Below are positions 39,734-48,839 of a DNA stretch of 64,000 bases, in pieces (position 1 is the stretch's first letter; each line of letters begins with the position of its first letter). Made by a program: the position numbers and the translations under genes. The DNA lies in contig NZ_JAGGCS010000004.1 in assembly GCF_022884085.1 (NCBI RefSeq), positions 114,599 to 178,598 of the forward strand. Reading direction: 5' to 3'. The notes beneath the pieces were generated by a model. The model ran no database searches. It worked only from the letters and a program-made list of their open reading frames with translations, and was not told the origin of the DNA. Source of the DNA: Paenirhizobium cremeum. Lineage in GTDB: Bacteria; Pseudomonadota; Alphaproteobacteria; Rhizobiales; Rhizobiaceae.

Positions 39734-40108
39734 ATGGTTTTGCCTGCTGGATCGAAAGGGCTTTTCGTCCTTGCAGCGACCTGTGCCGTTCTTGCATCGG
39801 CACCGCTTCAGGCCGGAAACGACCGGTTCTACAACTCGTCCCGCCATCTCCCGCCTCGTCATGACGGCGGCGCCGTCATCGGCGGAAACGGCCTGCCCTC
39901 CATCATTCCGGGGCTTGGCACCTTTGCCGGTTCGCTCGCTGCCGTGCGCGTGAAGGGCACAGGAATTTACATGGCGATCGAGAATTGGCCGGTGGATCGC
40001 AGCAGGACCGACCAGCCGCCGAAAGCCAAGATCATCGAAATCAATGCGGAAACCAGCGACGCCGCGTGCGCCTATGAGGCAGGCGTCTGCGTCATCCGCC
40101 CGCACTGA
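39734..40108 (+). CDS. Small unassigned secreted protein
   Basis: A 124-residue protein with a signal peptide (GLFVLAATCAVLASAPLQA, cleavage expected after LQA). The mature chain is Gly-rich (GGAVIGGNGLPSIIPGLGTFAGS), then has a compact block GTGIYMAIENWPVD and two cysteines near the end (ACAYEAGVC) likely to form a disulfide. GAGGGA precedes the ATG. An imperfect hairpin, GTGGC...GCCAC with an inner TTAA pair (39685-39714), lies in its leader. It is divergent from sdhC and convergent with the methyltransferase. No family recognised. Confidence 0.7.
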   Translation: MVLPAGSKGLFVLAATCAVLASAPLQAGNDRFYNSSRHLPPRHDGGAVIGGNGLPSIIPGLGTFAGSLAAVRVKGTGIYMAIENWPVDRSRTDQPPKAKIIEINAETSDAACAYEAGVCVIRPH

Positions 40109-40123
40109 GCTTACGCGGGTCCG

Positions 40124-40768
40124 TCAGCGGAACTTCCAGACGGTGGTTTTCTTGATCTCGCTGTCCTCCAGAACGCGCGTGACGGGCACCTGATACGTCG
40201 CCAGCGGTTCCAGCCGTTCGGTCGGGCGATAGCTGCGCCCGGGGTCCCCCGCCAGAACTGTGAGACCGTCTGCCGTGAGGCTCGTAAACCATTCCACAAG
40301 CGCTGCGGCAAAATCCCTGTCGTAGAAGACGTCTCCCGCAAGAACCAGATCCGCATCGAGCGAATGCCCGATCAGGTCGTCACTTGAAAAGCGGACCGCC
40401 ACACCGTTTGCCTCGGCATTCAGCCGCACCGCGGTTGCCGCCCAGGGGTCGATATCGACGGCAAGCACGCTATCTGCCCCGGCAAGCGCAGCCGCAATTG
40501 CCACGAGACCCGAGCCGCTGGCGAAATCGAGGACCCGCTTGCCGGCCACGGTTTCCGGATGATCCAGTATGTAGCGGGCAAGCCCCTGCCCGCCGGCCCA
40601 GGCAAAGGCCCAGAACGGCGGCGGCAGGCCGATTTCCTGAAGATCCTCTTCGGTCTTCAGCCAGAGATCATGCACCTCGCTTGCAAGCCGCAGCCGGATT
40701 TCCGGCACATGCGGCGGCGCCATCAAGCTGGTATTGGCAAGGATGAACGTCTCCGGATCGGTGACCAA
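40124..40768 (-). CDS. SAM-dependent methyltransferase, ETFB-lysine (METTL20) type
   Basis: A 214-residue class I methyltransferase. Motif I VLDFASGSGLVAIAAA (80-95) and the acidic tip of strand 2 in VLAVDIDPWAA are clear; the post-I block is LVLAGDVFYD, the D-x-F-Y form of the METTL20/ETFB-KMT group. The N-terminal FILANTSLMAPPHVPEIRLRLA and PPPFWAFAWAGGQGLARYI also match that group. A bacterial member from Agrobacterium is known, as far as I recall, to methylate lysines of electron-transfer flavoprotein beta and ribosomal protein L7/L12. It ends 16 bases from the secreted-protein gene (convergent) and starts just before, on the minus strand, after the EVE gene. Confidence 0.8.
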   Translation of the reverse strand: MVTDPETFILANTSLMAPPHVPEIRLRLASEVHDLWLKTEEDLQEIGLPPPFWAFAWAGGQGLARYILDHPETVAGKRVLDFASGSGLVAIAAALAGADSVLAVDIDPWAATAVRLNAEANGVAVRFSSDDLIGHSLDADLVLAGDVFYDRDFAAALVEWFTSLTADGLTVLAGDPGRSYRPTERLEPLATYQVPVTRVLEDSEIKKTTVWKFR

Positions 40769-40777
40769 CGACGAACC

Positions 40778-41209
40778 TCAGACCGGCGGATTTTCAAGGC
40801 CACCCATGCGGCATACCTCGAAATACTCCTCCTCCGTCACCGGCTGAACGGAAAGGCGCATCGAAGTGACGAGCGACATCTTGGCGAGTTTCTCATTCGC
40901 CTTGATATCTTTCAACGAAACCGGCTTCGGCATGTCCGTCACGGCCCGGATGTCGACACAGTCCCATCGTGCATCGCCTTCGGCGGTCGAATCGGGATGG
41001 GACAGAGCGCAGACCTCGGTGATCCCGACGATCTCCAACCCCTCGTTGGAGTGGTAGAAAAACCCCTTGTCGCCGATCTTCATGGCCCGCATGTTGTTGC
41101 GGGCGAGATAGTTGCGCACTCCAGTCCATTCGGTGCCGGCTTCGCCCGCATCCTTCTGCATCTGCCAGGACCATTTGAAGGGTTCCGACTTGTAGAGCCA
41201 GAAAGCCAT
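40778..41209 (-). CDS. EVE-domain protein
   Basis: A 143-residue EVE-domain protein (PUA-like fold) beginning MAFWLYKSEPFKWSWQMQ, the usual family start. The domain forms a pocket that reads modified bases in DNA or RNA; key aromatic positions lie in WTGVRNYLARNNM and GFFYHSN. A second in-frame ATG at 41218 overlaps the stop of the YciI gene as ATGA, but GGAGG lies only one base from it and ten bases from 41209, so 41209 is preferred. It is translated with the upstream YciI gene and followed by the methyltransferase after 9 bases. Confidence 0.87.
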   Translation of the reverse strand: MAFWLYKSEPFKWSWQMQKDAGEAGTEWTGVRNYLARNNMRAMKIGDKGFFYHSNEGLEIVGITEVCALSHPDSTAEGDARWDCVDIRAVTDMPKPVSLKDIKANEKLAKMSLVTSMRLSVQPVTEEEYFEVCRMGGLENPPV

Positions 41210-41214
41210 CCCGC

Positions 41215-41508
41215 TCATGCCTCCGGATTGTTGAAAACCCAGTTGTAGGGCTTCACATCGACGCTTTCGAAGAGGCCGGCCTTGGCGTAGGGATCGGCTT
41301 CCGCCAGTGCCTTGGCGGCATCGATATCGGCAGCCTCCACGATCACCAGGCTTCCGTTCGGCTTGCCTTCCGCATCGAGGAAGGGGCCTGCGATCTTCAG
41401 GGTACCTTCGGCGTTGAGCTTGTTCAGATGCTCGAGATGCGCCGGGCGGGTTTCCATCCGCACGTTCAGGTGGCCAGGCTTGTCCTTGCAGATAAAGGCA
41501 AACAGCAT
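41215..41508 (-). CDS. YciI family protein
   Basis: A 97-residue YciI protein (MLFAFICKDKPGHLNVRMETRPAHLEHLNKL ... IAGPFLDAEGKPNGSLVIVEAADIDAAKALAEADPYAKAGLFESVDVKPYNWVF). The conserved His lies in RPAHLEHL and the Asp in ADPYAKAG, the likely active pair. It is a closer match to canonical YciI than the protein at 27243. It forms a short unit gpsA? - YciI - EVE - methyltransferase on the minus strand, 28 bases after gpsA. Confidence 0.88.
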   Translation of the reverse strand: MLFAFICKDKPGHLNVRMETRPAHLEHLNKLNAEGTLKIAGPFLDAEGKPNGSLVIVEAADIDAAKALAEADPYAKAGLFESVDVKPYNWVFNNPEA

Positions 41509-41536
41509 CGCATTTCTCCTGTTGCAATCGGTTTCA

Positions 41537-42526
41537 TCATTCGGTGGTGATCGGCCGCGACATCAACTGTTCGATGGCGGTCGGAATATCGAGGCTGCCG
41601 TCGATCACCTGCGCAACAGCATCGGTGATCGGCATGCGCACCCCGAGGCCTTCCGCCAGACGCGACGCGACGGCCGCGGCAAAGGCGCCTTCAACGAGTT
41701 GGCCATGGGAAAAATCGATCGGCTCTCTGCGCCCGAGCGAAATCCCGAAACGCAGATTGCGCGACTGATGGCTGGTGGCAGTGAGCACAAGGTCGCCGAG
41801 ACCGGAAAGCCCGGAGACCGTTTCCGCCTTGCCGCCCATTGCTTCGACGAGACGGGACATTTCGGCAAGACCTCTGGCGATCAGCGCCGCGCGCGCGGAA
41901 TCTCCAAGCCCCATGCCTTCGACGATGCCGCAGGCAATCGCCAGCACGTTCTTCAGCGCGCCGCCGAGCTGCACGCCGATCCGGTCAATCGATGCATAGA
42001 GCCGGAAGGTCCGCCCCGAAATCGCATGCGCCAACCTCTCCGCGACGACATGGTCGCTTGCGGCAACGGCCATGGCCGTCGGCAGGCCGCGGGCGATATC
42101 GGCAGCGAAACCCGGCCCGGAGAGCACCGCGATGGCATGGCGCGGCAGTGCCTCCTCCAGTACATCCGTCAAGAGACGCGCCGAACTGCGGTCGATCCCT
42201 TTCGCACAGGTAACGACGATGGCATCGTCGGCGAGAAAGGGGCCGTACCGCTGCGCGGCTTCCACCTGCGCCTGCGACGGCATGGCGAAGAGCACGATAC
42301 CGGCTTCCGAAATCACTAAAGGGTCGGCGGAGAACGAAAGATTATCCGGCAGCGCGATGCCCGGAAGAGCGGCATCATGGCGGCGGCTTGACGCGAGATC
42401 CGCCATCAGCGTCTCATCGCGCCCGACAAGCGTCACCTGCGCCCGCCCCTCAATGGCAATGACAGCCGCCAACGCCGTGCCGAAGGCGCCCGCGCCGATC
42501 ACGGCGATACGTTCCGAAACGCTCAT
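41537..42526 (-). CDS. gpsA: Glycerol-3-phosphate dehydrogenase [NAD(P)+]
   Basis: A 329-residue enzyme that makes sn-glycerol 3-phosphate from dihydroxyacetone phosphate for phospholipids. NAD(P) loop [15 protein letters not shown] (about 9-23); catalytic lysine region [32 protein letters not shown]; also VTCAKGID. Its ATG overlaps the stop of tsaD (ATGA at 42523-42526), so translation is coupled. The frame open further upstream is antisense to tsaD-like coding and is not real. Confidence 0.97.
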   Translation of the reverse strand: MSVSERIAVIGAGAFGTALAAVIAIEGRAQVTLVGRDETLMADLASSRRHDAALPGIALPDNLSFSADPLVISEAGIVLFAMPSQAQVEAAQRYGPFLADDAIVVTCAKGIDRSSARLLTDVLEEALPRHAIAVLSGPGFAADIARGLPTAMAVAASDHVVAERLAHAISGRTFRLYASIDRIGVQLGGALKNVLAIACGIVEGMGLGDSARAALIARGLAEMSRLVEAMGGKAETVSGLSGLGDLVLTATSHQSRNLRFGISLGRREPIDFSHGQLVEGAFAAAVASRLAEGLGVRMPITDAVAQVIDGSLDIPTAIEQLMSRPITTE

Positions 42527-43620
42527 GCCTTGGCTCCCCGCTTGCCGTAACCGATCACGGCCTTGGCTTCGGTATCGAGCGGCCAGCGCGAACGCGGCTG
42601 CACATCGAGATCGTCGGGAGCGACACCGCTCACCATACGCTCCAGCCCGGCCCAGGCGATCATCACGGCATTGTCGGTGCAAAGCTGCATCGGCGGCGCG
42701 ACGAAGCGGAAACCGTTTTGGTCGCAAAGCACCTGCAGCGTACGCCTGAGTTCCTGGTTGGCGGCGACCCCCCCGGCGACCACGAGAGCCGGAACGCCAT
42801 CGACTTCCGGAAACTCGGCAAGGAAGCGTTGCAAACCACGCCCTATCCGGTCTTCCAGTGTGCGCGAAATGGCCCGCTGGAAGGAGGCGCATATGTCGGA
42901 AATATCCTGATCGCTGACGGGGGCGATGCTTTCGGCCGCCTGCCGAACCGCCGTCTTCAGCCCGGAAAAGGAAAAGTCGAGACGTTCCTCCCCCTTGAGC
43001 GGCCGCGGGAAATTGAAACGCTTCGGATTGCCCTTCGCGGCCGCCTTTTCCACCGCAGGTCCGCCGGGATAGGGCAGACCGAGCAGTTTGGCGGTCTTGT
43101 CGAAAGCCTCGCCCAGCGCATCGTCGATCGTCGTGCCCCAGCGTTCGTACTCGCCGACGCCGCGGATCAGGACGAGCTGGGTATGGCCGCCGGAAACGAG
43201 CAGCATCAGATAGGGAAAGGTAAGATTGTCGGTCAGCCGCGCTGTCAGCGCATGGCCTTCGAGATGATTGACCGTATAAAGCGGTTTGCCGGCAGCCCGC
43301 GCGATTGCCTTGCCGGTCATCAGCCCGACGATCAGTCCGCCGATCAGCCCGGGACCGGATGTCGCAGCCACCGCATCGATCTCGCTTAGCGTGACACCGG
43401 CGCGCTGCAGCGCCTCCTCGATCAGGCTGTCCAGCGCCTCGACATGAGCACGCGCGGCGATCTCGGGAACCACGCCGCCATAGGCGCTATGCTCGTCGAG
43501 TTGGCTCAGGACAACGTCGCCTTCGACGATGCCGGTGCCGTCCTCGAGGCGTGTGACGACGGCCGCGGCCGTTTCGTCACAGCTCGTCTCGATGCCGAGA
43601 ATACGAAGTCTGGATGTCAT
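42523..43620 (-). CDS. tsaD: tRNA threonylcarbamoyladenosine synthase component TsaD
   Basis: A 365-residue ASKHA-fold protein that transfers threonylcarbamoyl to A37 of ANN-decoding tRNAs. [16 protein letters not shown] at the start; metal-binding H119 and H123 in [37 protein letters not shown] near the end. The ATG at 43620 is used. It is divergent from hemC over a 74-base gap, an order often seen in alphaproteobacteria. Confidence 0.98.
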   Translation of the reverse strand: MTSRLRILGIETSCDETAAAVVTRLEDGTGIVEGDVVLSQLDEHSAYGGVVPEIAARAHVEALDSLIEEALQRAGVTLSEIDAVAATSGPGLIGGLIVGLMTGKAIARAAGKPLYTVNHLEGHALTARLTDNLTFPYLMLLVSGGHTQLVLIRGVGEYERWGTTIDDALGEAFDKTAKLLGLPYPGGPAVEKAAAKGNPKRFNFPRPLKGEERLDFSFSGLKTAVRQAAESIAPVSDQDISDICASFQRAISRTLEDRIGRGLQRFLAEFPEVDGVPALVVAGGVAANQELRRTLQVLCDQNGFRFVAPPMQLCTDNAVMIAWAGLERMVSGVAPDDLDVQPRSRWPLDTEAKAVIGYGKRGAKA

Positions 43621-43694
43621 TTGCCTGTGTTCGTTGATTGCGATCACCCGGAAACCGGTCTACGAGGACTGTCGGTAACAACGGATCAGATCGG

Positions 43695-44624
43695 ATGCAA
43701 ACAAAACCTTTTCGCATCGGCACGCGCGGCAGCCCGTTGGCGCTCGCTCAGGCTTATGAGACCCGCAATCGGCTGATGGCGGCCCACGGCCTGCCGGAAG
43801 AGATGTTCGAAGTGGTCCCGCTAACGACCAAGGGCGACCGCATCACCGACCGTTCGCTCGCCGAAATCGGCGGCAAGGGACTTTTCACCGCCGAACTGGA
43901 GGAACAGCTTGCTTCCGGCGAGCTCGATTTCGCCGTCCATTCCTCGAAGGACATGCCGACCGTCCTGCCGGACGGACTTTTCCTTTCGGCCTTCCTGCCG
44001 CGCGAGGACGTGCGCGATGCCTTCGTCGGCACGACCGCTCCGCGCCTTATCGAACTTCCCGAAGGCGCGACCGTCGGCTCATCCTCCCTCCGCCGCCAGG
44101 CGCTGATCCGGCGCCTGCGTCCGGATCTGAACGTCATCACCTTCCGTGGTCTCGTCGATACCCGCCTGCGCAAGCTGGCCGAGGGCCAGGTAGACGCGAC
44201 GCTGCTTGCCTTTGCCGGACTGAAACGTCTCGGAAAGCAGGACGTGCCGACCGAGCTGCTCGACCCCAGGGATTTCCCGCCTGCCCCTGCACAGGGCGCC
44301 ATCTGCGTCGAAAGCCGCATCGGCGACGCACGGATCAATGCCCTGCTGGAGGCGGTCAACGACCGCACGACCCATGATGCCGTGACCTGCGAGCGGGCCT
44401 TTCTCGGTGCGCTCGACGGTTCGTGCCGCACACCGATTGCCGGCCACGCAGTTTCGGAAGGCGGAAAGATCCGCTTCTACGGCATGATCCTGACGCCGGA
44501 CGGCAGCCGTTTCCATGAGATTTCGTCCGAAGGAAATGCCAGCAATGCCGAGCGGATCGGGCGAGACGCCGGCGAGGCCGTGCGGTCAAAGGCCGGCCCC
44601 GGCTTTTTCGAAAGCTGGAGCTGA
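43695..44624 (+). CDS. hemC: Hydroxymethylbilane synthase
   Basis: A 309-residue heme-pathway enzyme joining four porphobilinogens. D86 in HSSKDMPT is the catalytic aspartate, and the dipyrromethane cofactor attaches at C244 ([11 protein letters not shown]). Other blocks: [34 protein letters not shown]. The ATG at 43695 begins [10 protein letters not shown]. It is followed 4 bases later by hemD. Confidence 0.98.
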   Translation: MQTKPFRIGTRGSPLALAQAYETRNRLMAAHGLPEEMFEVVPLTTKGDRITDRSLAEIGGKGLFTAELEEQLASGELDFAVHSSKDMPTVLPDGLFLSAFLPREDVRDAFVGTTAPRLIELPEGATVGSSSLRRQALIRRLRPDLNVITFRGLVDTRLRKLAEGQVDATLLAFAGLKRLGKQDVPTELLDPRDFPPAPAQGAICVESRIGDARINALLEAVNDRTTHDAVTCERAFLGALDGSCRTPIAGHAVSEGGKIRFYGMILTPDGSRFHEISSEGNASNAERIGRDAGEAVRSKAGPGFFESWS

Positions 44625-44628
44625 AACC

Positions 44629-45357
44629 GTGCGCGTTCTCGTGACGCGCCCGGAGCCTTCGGCCACACGCACGGCCGAAAGACTGCGCCGCCTCGGACAT
44701 GTGCCGGTGGTCCTGCCCCTCGCACGGGCAGTGCACGACGTGCAGGCGGTGGGTGCCGCCCTTGCCTCACCCCATGTGGCAATCGCCGTCACCAGCGCCG
44801 AAGCCGTGCGCGCGCTGGAGGAAATGGGGAGTGACGCCATTTCGCCGTATCGCGAAGACCTGTTCTTCGCCGTCGGCAACGCAAGCGCCGAGGCCGCGAG
44901 ACAACTGGGCTTCCGGCGGATCTTGGCAGGAGACGGCGATGGTGCGGCTTTGGCGGCAATCATCGCCGGAAATATTGGAGGTGGAATTTCCACCGAGCGG
45001 CCGCTGCTTTATCTGGCCGGCAAACCACGTGCATCCGGTCTTGAGGATGCACTGCAGGAATGGCGCATTCCGGCAAGCGTCTGCGAATGCTATCGCATGG
45101 AAGATACCCTCATCGCAGAACAAGCCTTGCGGGCATGTCTCGTGGAGCAGCCGGTCGATGCCATTCTCTTCTACTCCCCGGAAAGCGTGCGGCGCTTTTT
45201 CGCTTTGCCGTTCATAAACGCCCACCGTGAGGCGCTCGCACCGATGAAATTCCTTTGTCTCAGTGAGAAAATCCGTAGCGCGCTCCCCCCCGAATTGCAG
45301 CGGAAAGCCTGCGCCGCCGAGGCTCCGGCGGAGTCCTCGCTCCTTGCTCTACTCTAA
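44629..45357 (+). CDS. hemD: Uroporphyrinogen-III synthase
   Basis: A 242-residue enzyme that closes hydroxymethylbilane to uroporphyrinogen III. The family is poorly conserved; the chain VRVLVTRPEPSATRTAERLRRLGHVPVVLPLARA, then AIAVTSAEAVRAL, LLYLAGKPRASGLEDAL and AILFYSPESVRRFF is typical. The start is a GTG at 44629 with GGAG eight bases upstream, just after the hemC stop; a longer ATG frame from 44515 overlaps hemC and is rejected. Confidence 0.93.
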   Translation: MRVLVTRPEPSATRTAERLRRLGHVPVVLPLARAVHDVQAVGAALASPHVAIAVTSAEAVRALEEMGSDAISPYREDLFFAVGNASAEAARQLGFRRILAGDGDGAALAAIIAGNIGGGISTERPLLYLAGKPRASGLEDALQEWRIPASVCECYRMEDTLIAEQALRACLVEQPVDAILFYSPESVRRFFALPFINAHREALAPMKFLCLSEKIRSALPPELQRKACAAEAPAESSLLALL

Positions 45358-45446
45358 GGTCGATGGCCCAAATTTGATCTTCGGCCTTCCCTTCCTCTGT
45401 TTCACTGACTAGTTTTACTGCACCGCAGGGAAATGAAGAGGTTGCC

Positions 45447-46739
45447 ATGGTTTCCGGAAAGCCGCCCCGTCGATCGAAGTCGCCGCACGATCCGGTCACC
45501 ATCGACCTGACAGCAGAGGAAGCGAAGCCAGCCGACGGCGAGGCCACGCAGCAGACGGAAAGCGCGGAAATATCCGCAGAAGCCCGGATGCCGCATGCCG
45601 ATACCAGTCCGATCGACGCGCCGGTCAAGGACGTTGAAATCGCCACGCCGACGGAAGAGACTGCCACGACTGAGGCCGCGGAAACCAGGCCGAAAGAAGA
45701 CATCTTTTCCGAAACGGAGACAGCCTCGGAGGCAACCTCCGCTGAGGTGCCTCCGTCCGATCCGGCATCCCCCTCCGCTCCGGCGCCTCGTCCCGCTCCC
45801 GCGACGTCTTCACTGGTCGCCGCCGGCATTCTCGGCGGACTGATCGCGCTCGCGGCGGCCGGCAGCATGCAATATGCCGGTTTCCTGCCGAGCGTCTCTC
45901 CAGAGGGGGAGGCCGCCTCCGATACATCCGCCCTGTCTGCCGATATCGCAACGCTCAGGTCGCAGATCGCCAGCCTTCCCGCCGCCGGAACGGCTGCAAC
46001 AGACCCGGCCTTGGCGGACCGTGTCACGGCTCTCGAAGCCGCCGCGGCCAACCGACCGGAAACGACAGTCGATCCCGCAGCGATCGAAGAACTCCGACTG
46101 AAACTCGCACGAAATGAAGAGGCGCTCGCAGCGCTTCGCAGTGCGATCGCCAGCAACAGCGAAGCCCTTTCCGAGAGCGAGCGCCGCCTTGCGGAAGCGG
46201 AAAAGAAAATCGAGGAGCCGCGAACGGATGTTCAGATGGCGCGTGCCATTGCGGTGACGGCCCTGAAGTCGGCTATCGACCGTGGCGGCCCCTATCTTGC
46301 GGAACTCGATGCGCTCGCCAGCATCGCGCCCGATGATCCCGCAGTTGAGGGACTGCGCCCGCATGCGGCAACCGGTGTGCCGTCGCGGACCGATCTCGTT
46401 CGTCGTTTTTCGCAAAGCGCCGATGCCGCCCTTGCCGCCATCCACCAGCCGGATCCCAACGAAGGGATCGCCCAAAGGCTTCTCTCCAGTGCGCTGTCCG
46501 TGGTGAAGGTCCGCCCCGTCGGCAACGTCGAGGGAGAAACGCCCGAGGCGATCATGGCCCGCATTGAGGACAAGCTGCGGAATGGCGACCTCAAGGGCGC
46601 ATCACTCGAATGGGATACCCTGCCCGACGCGGCCAAGGCGGCCTCCTCCGGTTTCAATGATCTGCTGAAGACCCGCATCGATGTGGAAGCACTGATCGGT
46701 GCGGCCATGGCCACCGCAGTCGCCGGCACGCCGGGCTGA
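45447..46739 (+). CDS. Mic60-like (mitofilin) inner-membrane protein
   Basis: A 430-residue membrane protein with the layout of alphaproteobacterial Mic60 (COG4223). It has a long acidic, Pro/Thr-rich cytoplasmic tail (1-118), one membrane segment (about 121-146), a coiled coil (about 165-260, rich in Ala/Leu/Glu) and a C-terminal helical domain (about 300-430, ending LLKTRIDVEALIGAAMATAVAG). In mitochondria Mic60 shapes crista junctions; alphaproteobacterial relatives help shape intracytoplasmic membranes and contact outer-membrane proteins, and their genes are known to sit in the heme operon. That is the case here: it lies between hemD (89 bases upstream) and hemY (12 bases downstream). The N-terminal tail is the least conserved part. 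Confidence 0.82.
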   Translation: MVSGKPPRRSKSPHDPVTIDLTAEEAKPADGEATQQTESAEISAEARMPHADTSPIDAPVKDVEIATPTEETATTEAAETRPKEDIFSETETASEATSAEVPPSDPASPSAPAPRPAPATSSLVAAGILGGLIALAAAGSMQYAGFLPSVSPEGEAASDTSALSADIATLRSQIASLPAAGTAATDPALADRVTALEAAAANRPETTVDPAAIEELRLKLARNEEALAALRSAIASNSEALSESERRLAEAEKKIEEPRTDVQMARAIAVTALKSAIDRGGPYLAELDALASIAPDDPAVEGLRPHAATGVPSRTDLVRRFSQSADAALAAIHQPDPNEGIAQRLLSSALSVVKVRPVGNVEGETPEAIMARIEDKLRNGDLKGASLEWDTLPDAAKAASSGFNDLLKTRIDVEALIGAAMATAVAGTPG

Positions 46740-46751
46740 GGAAAAGAACCC

Positions 46752-48350
46752 ATGCTCAGAATCCTGTCTTACGTCGTCCTCGTCCTTCTTCTCGGTATCG
46801 GCTTTGCATGGCTTGCCGAACGTCCCGGTTCGCTGTCGATCGTCTGGCAGGGCCAGTTGATCGAGATGAGCCTGATGGTCGCCGCGGCCATGCTGGTGTC
46901 GATCGTGGCGCTCGTGATGTTCGGCTGGTGGTTCATCCGCACACTCTGGACCTCACCACACTCCGTGCGCCGCTATTTTCGCGCCCGCACCCGCGATCGG
47001 GGTTATCAGGCGCTCTCCACCGGCTTGATCGCGGCCGGCGCTGGCAATGCCGCACTCGCCCGCAAGATGAGCGCCCGCGCTCGTGGGCTGTTGCGCGCCG
47101 ATCAGGAGCCGCTGATCCTCGTGCTCGATGCGCAGGCCGCCGTGATCGAGGGCCGTTTCGATGAAGCCCGCCGCCTGTTCCAGCAGATGTCGGAGGATCC
47201 GGAAACCCGCGAACTCGGTCTGCGAGGACTTCACGTCGAGGCAACCCGGCTCGGCGCCCACGAGGCCGCTCGCCAATATGCGGAAACGGCAGCCGAGACT
47301 GCGCCTTACCTGCCCTGGGCCGCGAAGTCGACGCTGGAATACCGCTGTCGAGCCGGCCACTGGGACGATGCAATCCGGCTGCTCGACCAGCAGCGTGTCG
47401 CCCATGTCCTACAGCGTGCCGAGGCCGACCGCCTGAAGGCCGTGTTGCTGACCGCCAAGGCCGAAGACCGGCTGGAAAGCGACCCGTCTGTTGCCCGCGA
47501 CAATGCCGTGCAGGCTTTGAAGCTTGCCAAGGATCTGGTGCCGGCGGCCATCGTCGCCGCAAAGGGTTATCTTCGGGAGGACAACCTGCGGAAAGCCACG
47601 AGTGTGCTGGAGCAGGTCTGGAAGCTTTCGCCGCATCCGGATATCGCCCGCACCTATCTCAGGGCGCGCAGCGGCGACAGTGCCGTCGACCGGCTGAAGA
47701 AGGCGGAGCGTCTGGAGCACCTTCGCCCCAACAATATCGAATCGCTTCTGATCGTCGCCGAGGCTGCGCTTGACGCCCAGGACTTCGCCAAGGCGCGCAG
47801 CAAGGCGGAAGCCGCGGCCCGCATGGCGGCCAGCGAGCGCGTCTATCTGCTCCTCGCCGATATCGAGGAGGCGGAGACCGGTGACCAGGGCCGCATCCGC
47901 TACTGGATGGGCGAGGCGCTGAAGGCCGGCCGCGACCCCGCCTGGGTTGCCGATGGCTATATATCGGAAAAGTGGCTGCCGCTTTCCCCCGTCACCGGCA
48001 AGCTGGATGCCTTCGAATGGAAGGTGCCGTTCGACCAGATCGAGGGCGCCATCGAGGACGGCACCGTCAATCGCGGTGAGCAGGCGCTAAGCGCGCTGCC
48101 GCCCCTGCAGACGAGGCCGTCAGGGCCTGCCACGCCCGAAGGCGAAGAGATGCAGCCGATGATCGAGGCCGAACCGTCTGCCGCCGTACCGGCTCCCGCC
48201 AGCGGACAAGAGAGGGAGACGCCGAAGGTGAAGGAGGCTGCTTCGGCAACGGTTCCCGAACCCTTCTTCGGCCGCCCGCCCGACGATCCAGGCGTGCGCG
48301 ATCCCGCGCGTAACACCGAAGACAGCAAGACCCGCCTCCGGCTTTTCTGA
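46752..48350 (+). CDS. hemY: HemY-domain membrane protein
   Basis: A 532-residue protein with two N-terminal membrane segments (about 2-22 and 40-65), a HemY_N domain and TPR-like helical repeats (about 95-400), then a polar Pro-rich tail. Blocks such as WFIRTLWTSPHSVRRYFRARTRDRGYQALSTGLIAAGAGNAALARKMS are typical. It is not the oxygen-dependent protoporphyrinogen oxidase that shares the name in Gram-positives; its role in heme synthesis is not known. The tail (about 445-532) is low complexity. It follows the Mic60-like gene after 12 bases and precedes terB after 12, so all belong to one operon. Confidence 0.9.
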   Translation: MLRILSYVVLVLLLGIGFAWLAERPGSLSIVWQGQLIEMSLMVAAAMLVSIVALVMFGWWFIRTLWTSPHSVRRYFRARTRDRGYQALSTGLIAAGAGNAALARKMSARARGLLRADQEPLILVLDAQAAVIEGRFDEARRLFQQMSEDPETRELGLRGLHVEATRLGAHEAARQYAETAAETAPYLPWAAKSTLEYRCRAGHWDDAIRLLDQQRVAHVLQRAEADRLKAVLLTAKAEDRLESDPSVARDNAVQALKLAKDLVPAAIVAAKGYLREDNLRKATSVLEQVWKLSPHPDIARTYLRARSGDSAVDRLKKAERLEHLRPNNIESLLIVAEAALDAQDFAKARSKAEAAARMAASERVYLLLADIEEAETGDQGRIRYWMGEALKAGRDPAWVADGYISEKWLPLSPVTGKLDAFEWKVPFDQIEGAIEDGTVNRGEQALSALPPLQTRPSGPATPEGEEMQPMIEAEPSAAVPAPASGQERETPKVKEAASATVPEPFFGRPPDDPGVRDPARNTEDSKTRLRLF

Positions 48351-48362
48351 CAGGGAGACCCA

Positions 48363-48839
48363 ATGCTGGAACGCCTGCAATCCTTCTTCCAGACCCTGAC
48401 CCACAACCGGGAGAGAAAGGCCTTGGCGCCCGACGATCCAAGGATCGCGGTCGCGGCCCTCTGCTTTCAGGTAATGGAGGCAGATGGCTCCGTCCATAAG
48501 GCCGAGCGCGACAAGCTGCGGCAATTGCTGAACGAACAATACGGCCTAGAAGGCGCACAGCTCGAAGAGCTTATCGATGCCGGCCAGAAGGCCGAAAGCG
48601 AGGCGGTCGACTATTACCGTTTCACATCCGACCTGAAACGCCACCTGAACGAAGCCGAGCGCCAGCAGTTCGTCGGCATTCTCTGGGATATCGTCTATGC
48701 GGACGGTGCCAGAAGCGAGATGGAAGATCATGTGATATGGCGGATCGCCGACCTGCTCGGCGTTTCCGCCCGCGATCGCGTCATCGAGCGCCGTGACGCC
48801 GTTACCCGCGCCGGGCTGGAGACTGACAGCGATGCTTGA
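48363..48839 (+). CDS. TerB-family protein
   Basis: A 158-residue helical protein of the TerB (tellurite-resistance-like) family. Two repeats carry acidic Asp-Gly loops that may bind metal: FQVMEADGSVHKAERDKL and WDIVYADGARSEMEDHVIWRIADLLGVS. Single TerB proteins are widespread and usually not linked to tellurite. It follows hemY closely and its stop overlaps the amidotransferase start (ATGCTTGA, 48832-48839), so both are translated together. Confidence 0.85.
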   Translation: MLERLQSFFQTLTHNRERKALAPDDPRIAVAALCFQVMEADGSVHKAERDKLRQLLNEQYGLEGAQLEELIDAGQKAESEAVDYYRFTSDLKRHLNEAERQQFVGILWDIVYADGARSEMEDHVIWRIADLLGVSARDRVIERRDAVTRAGLETDSDA

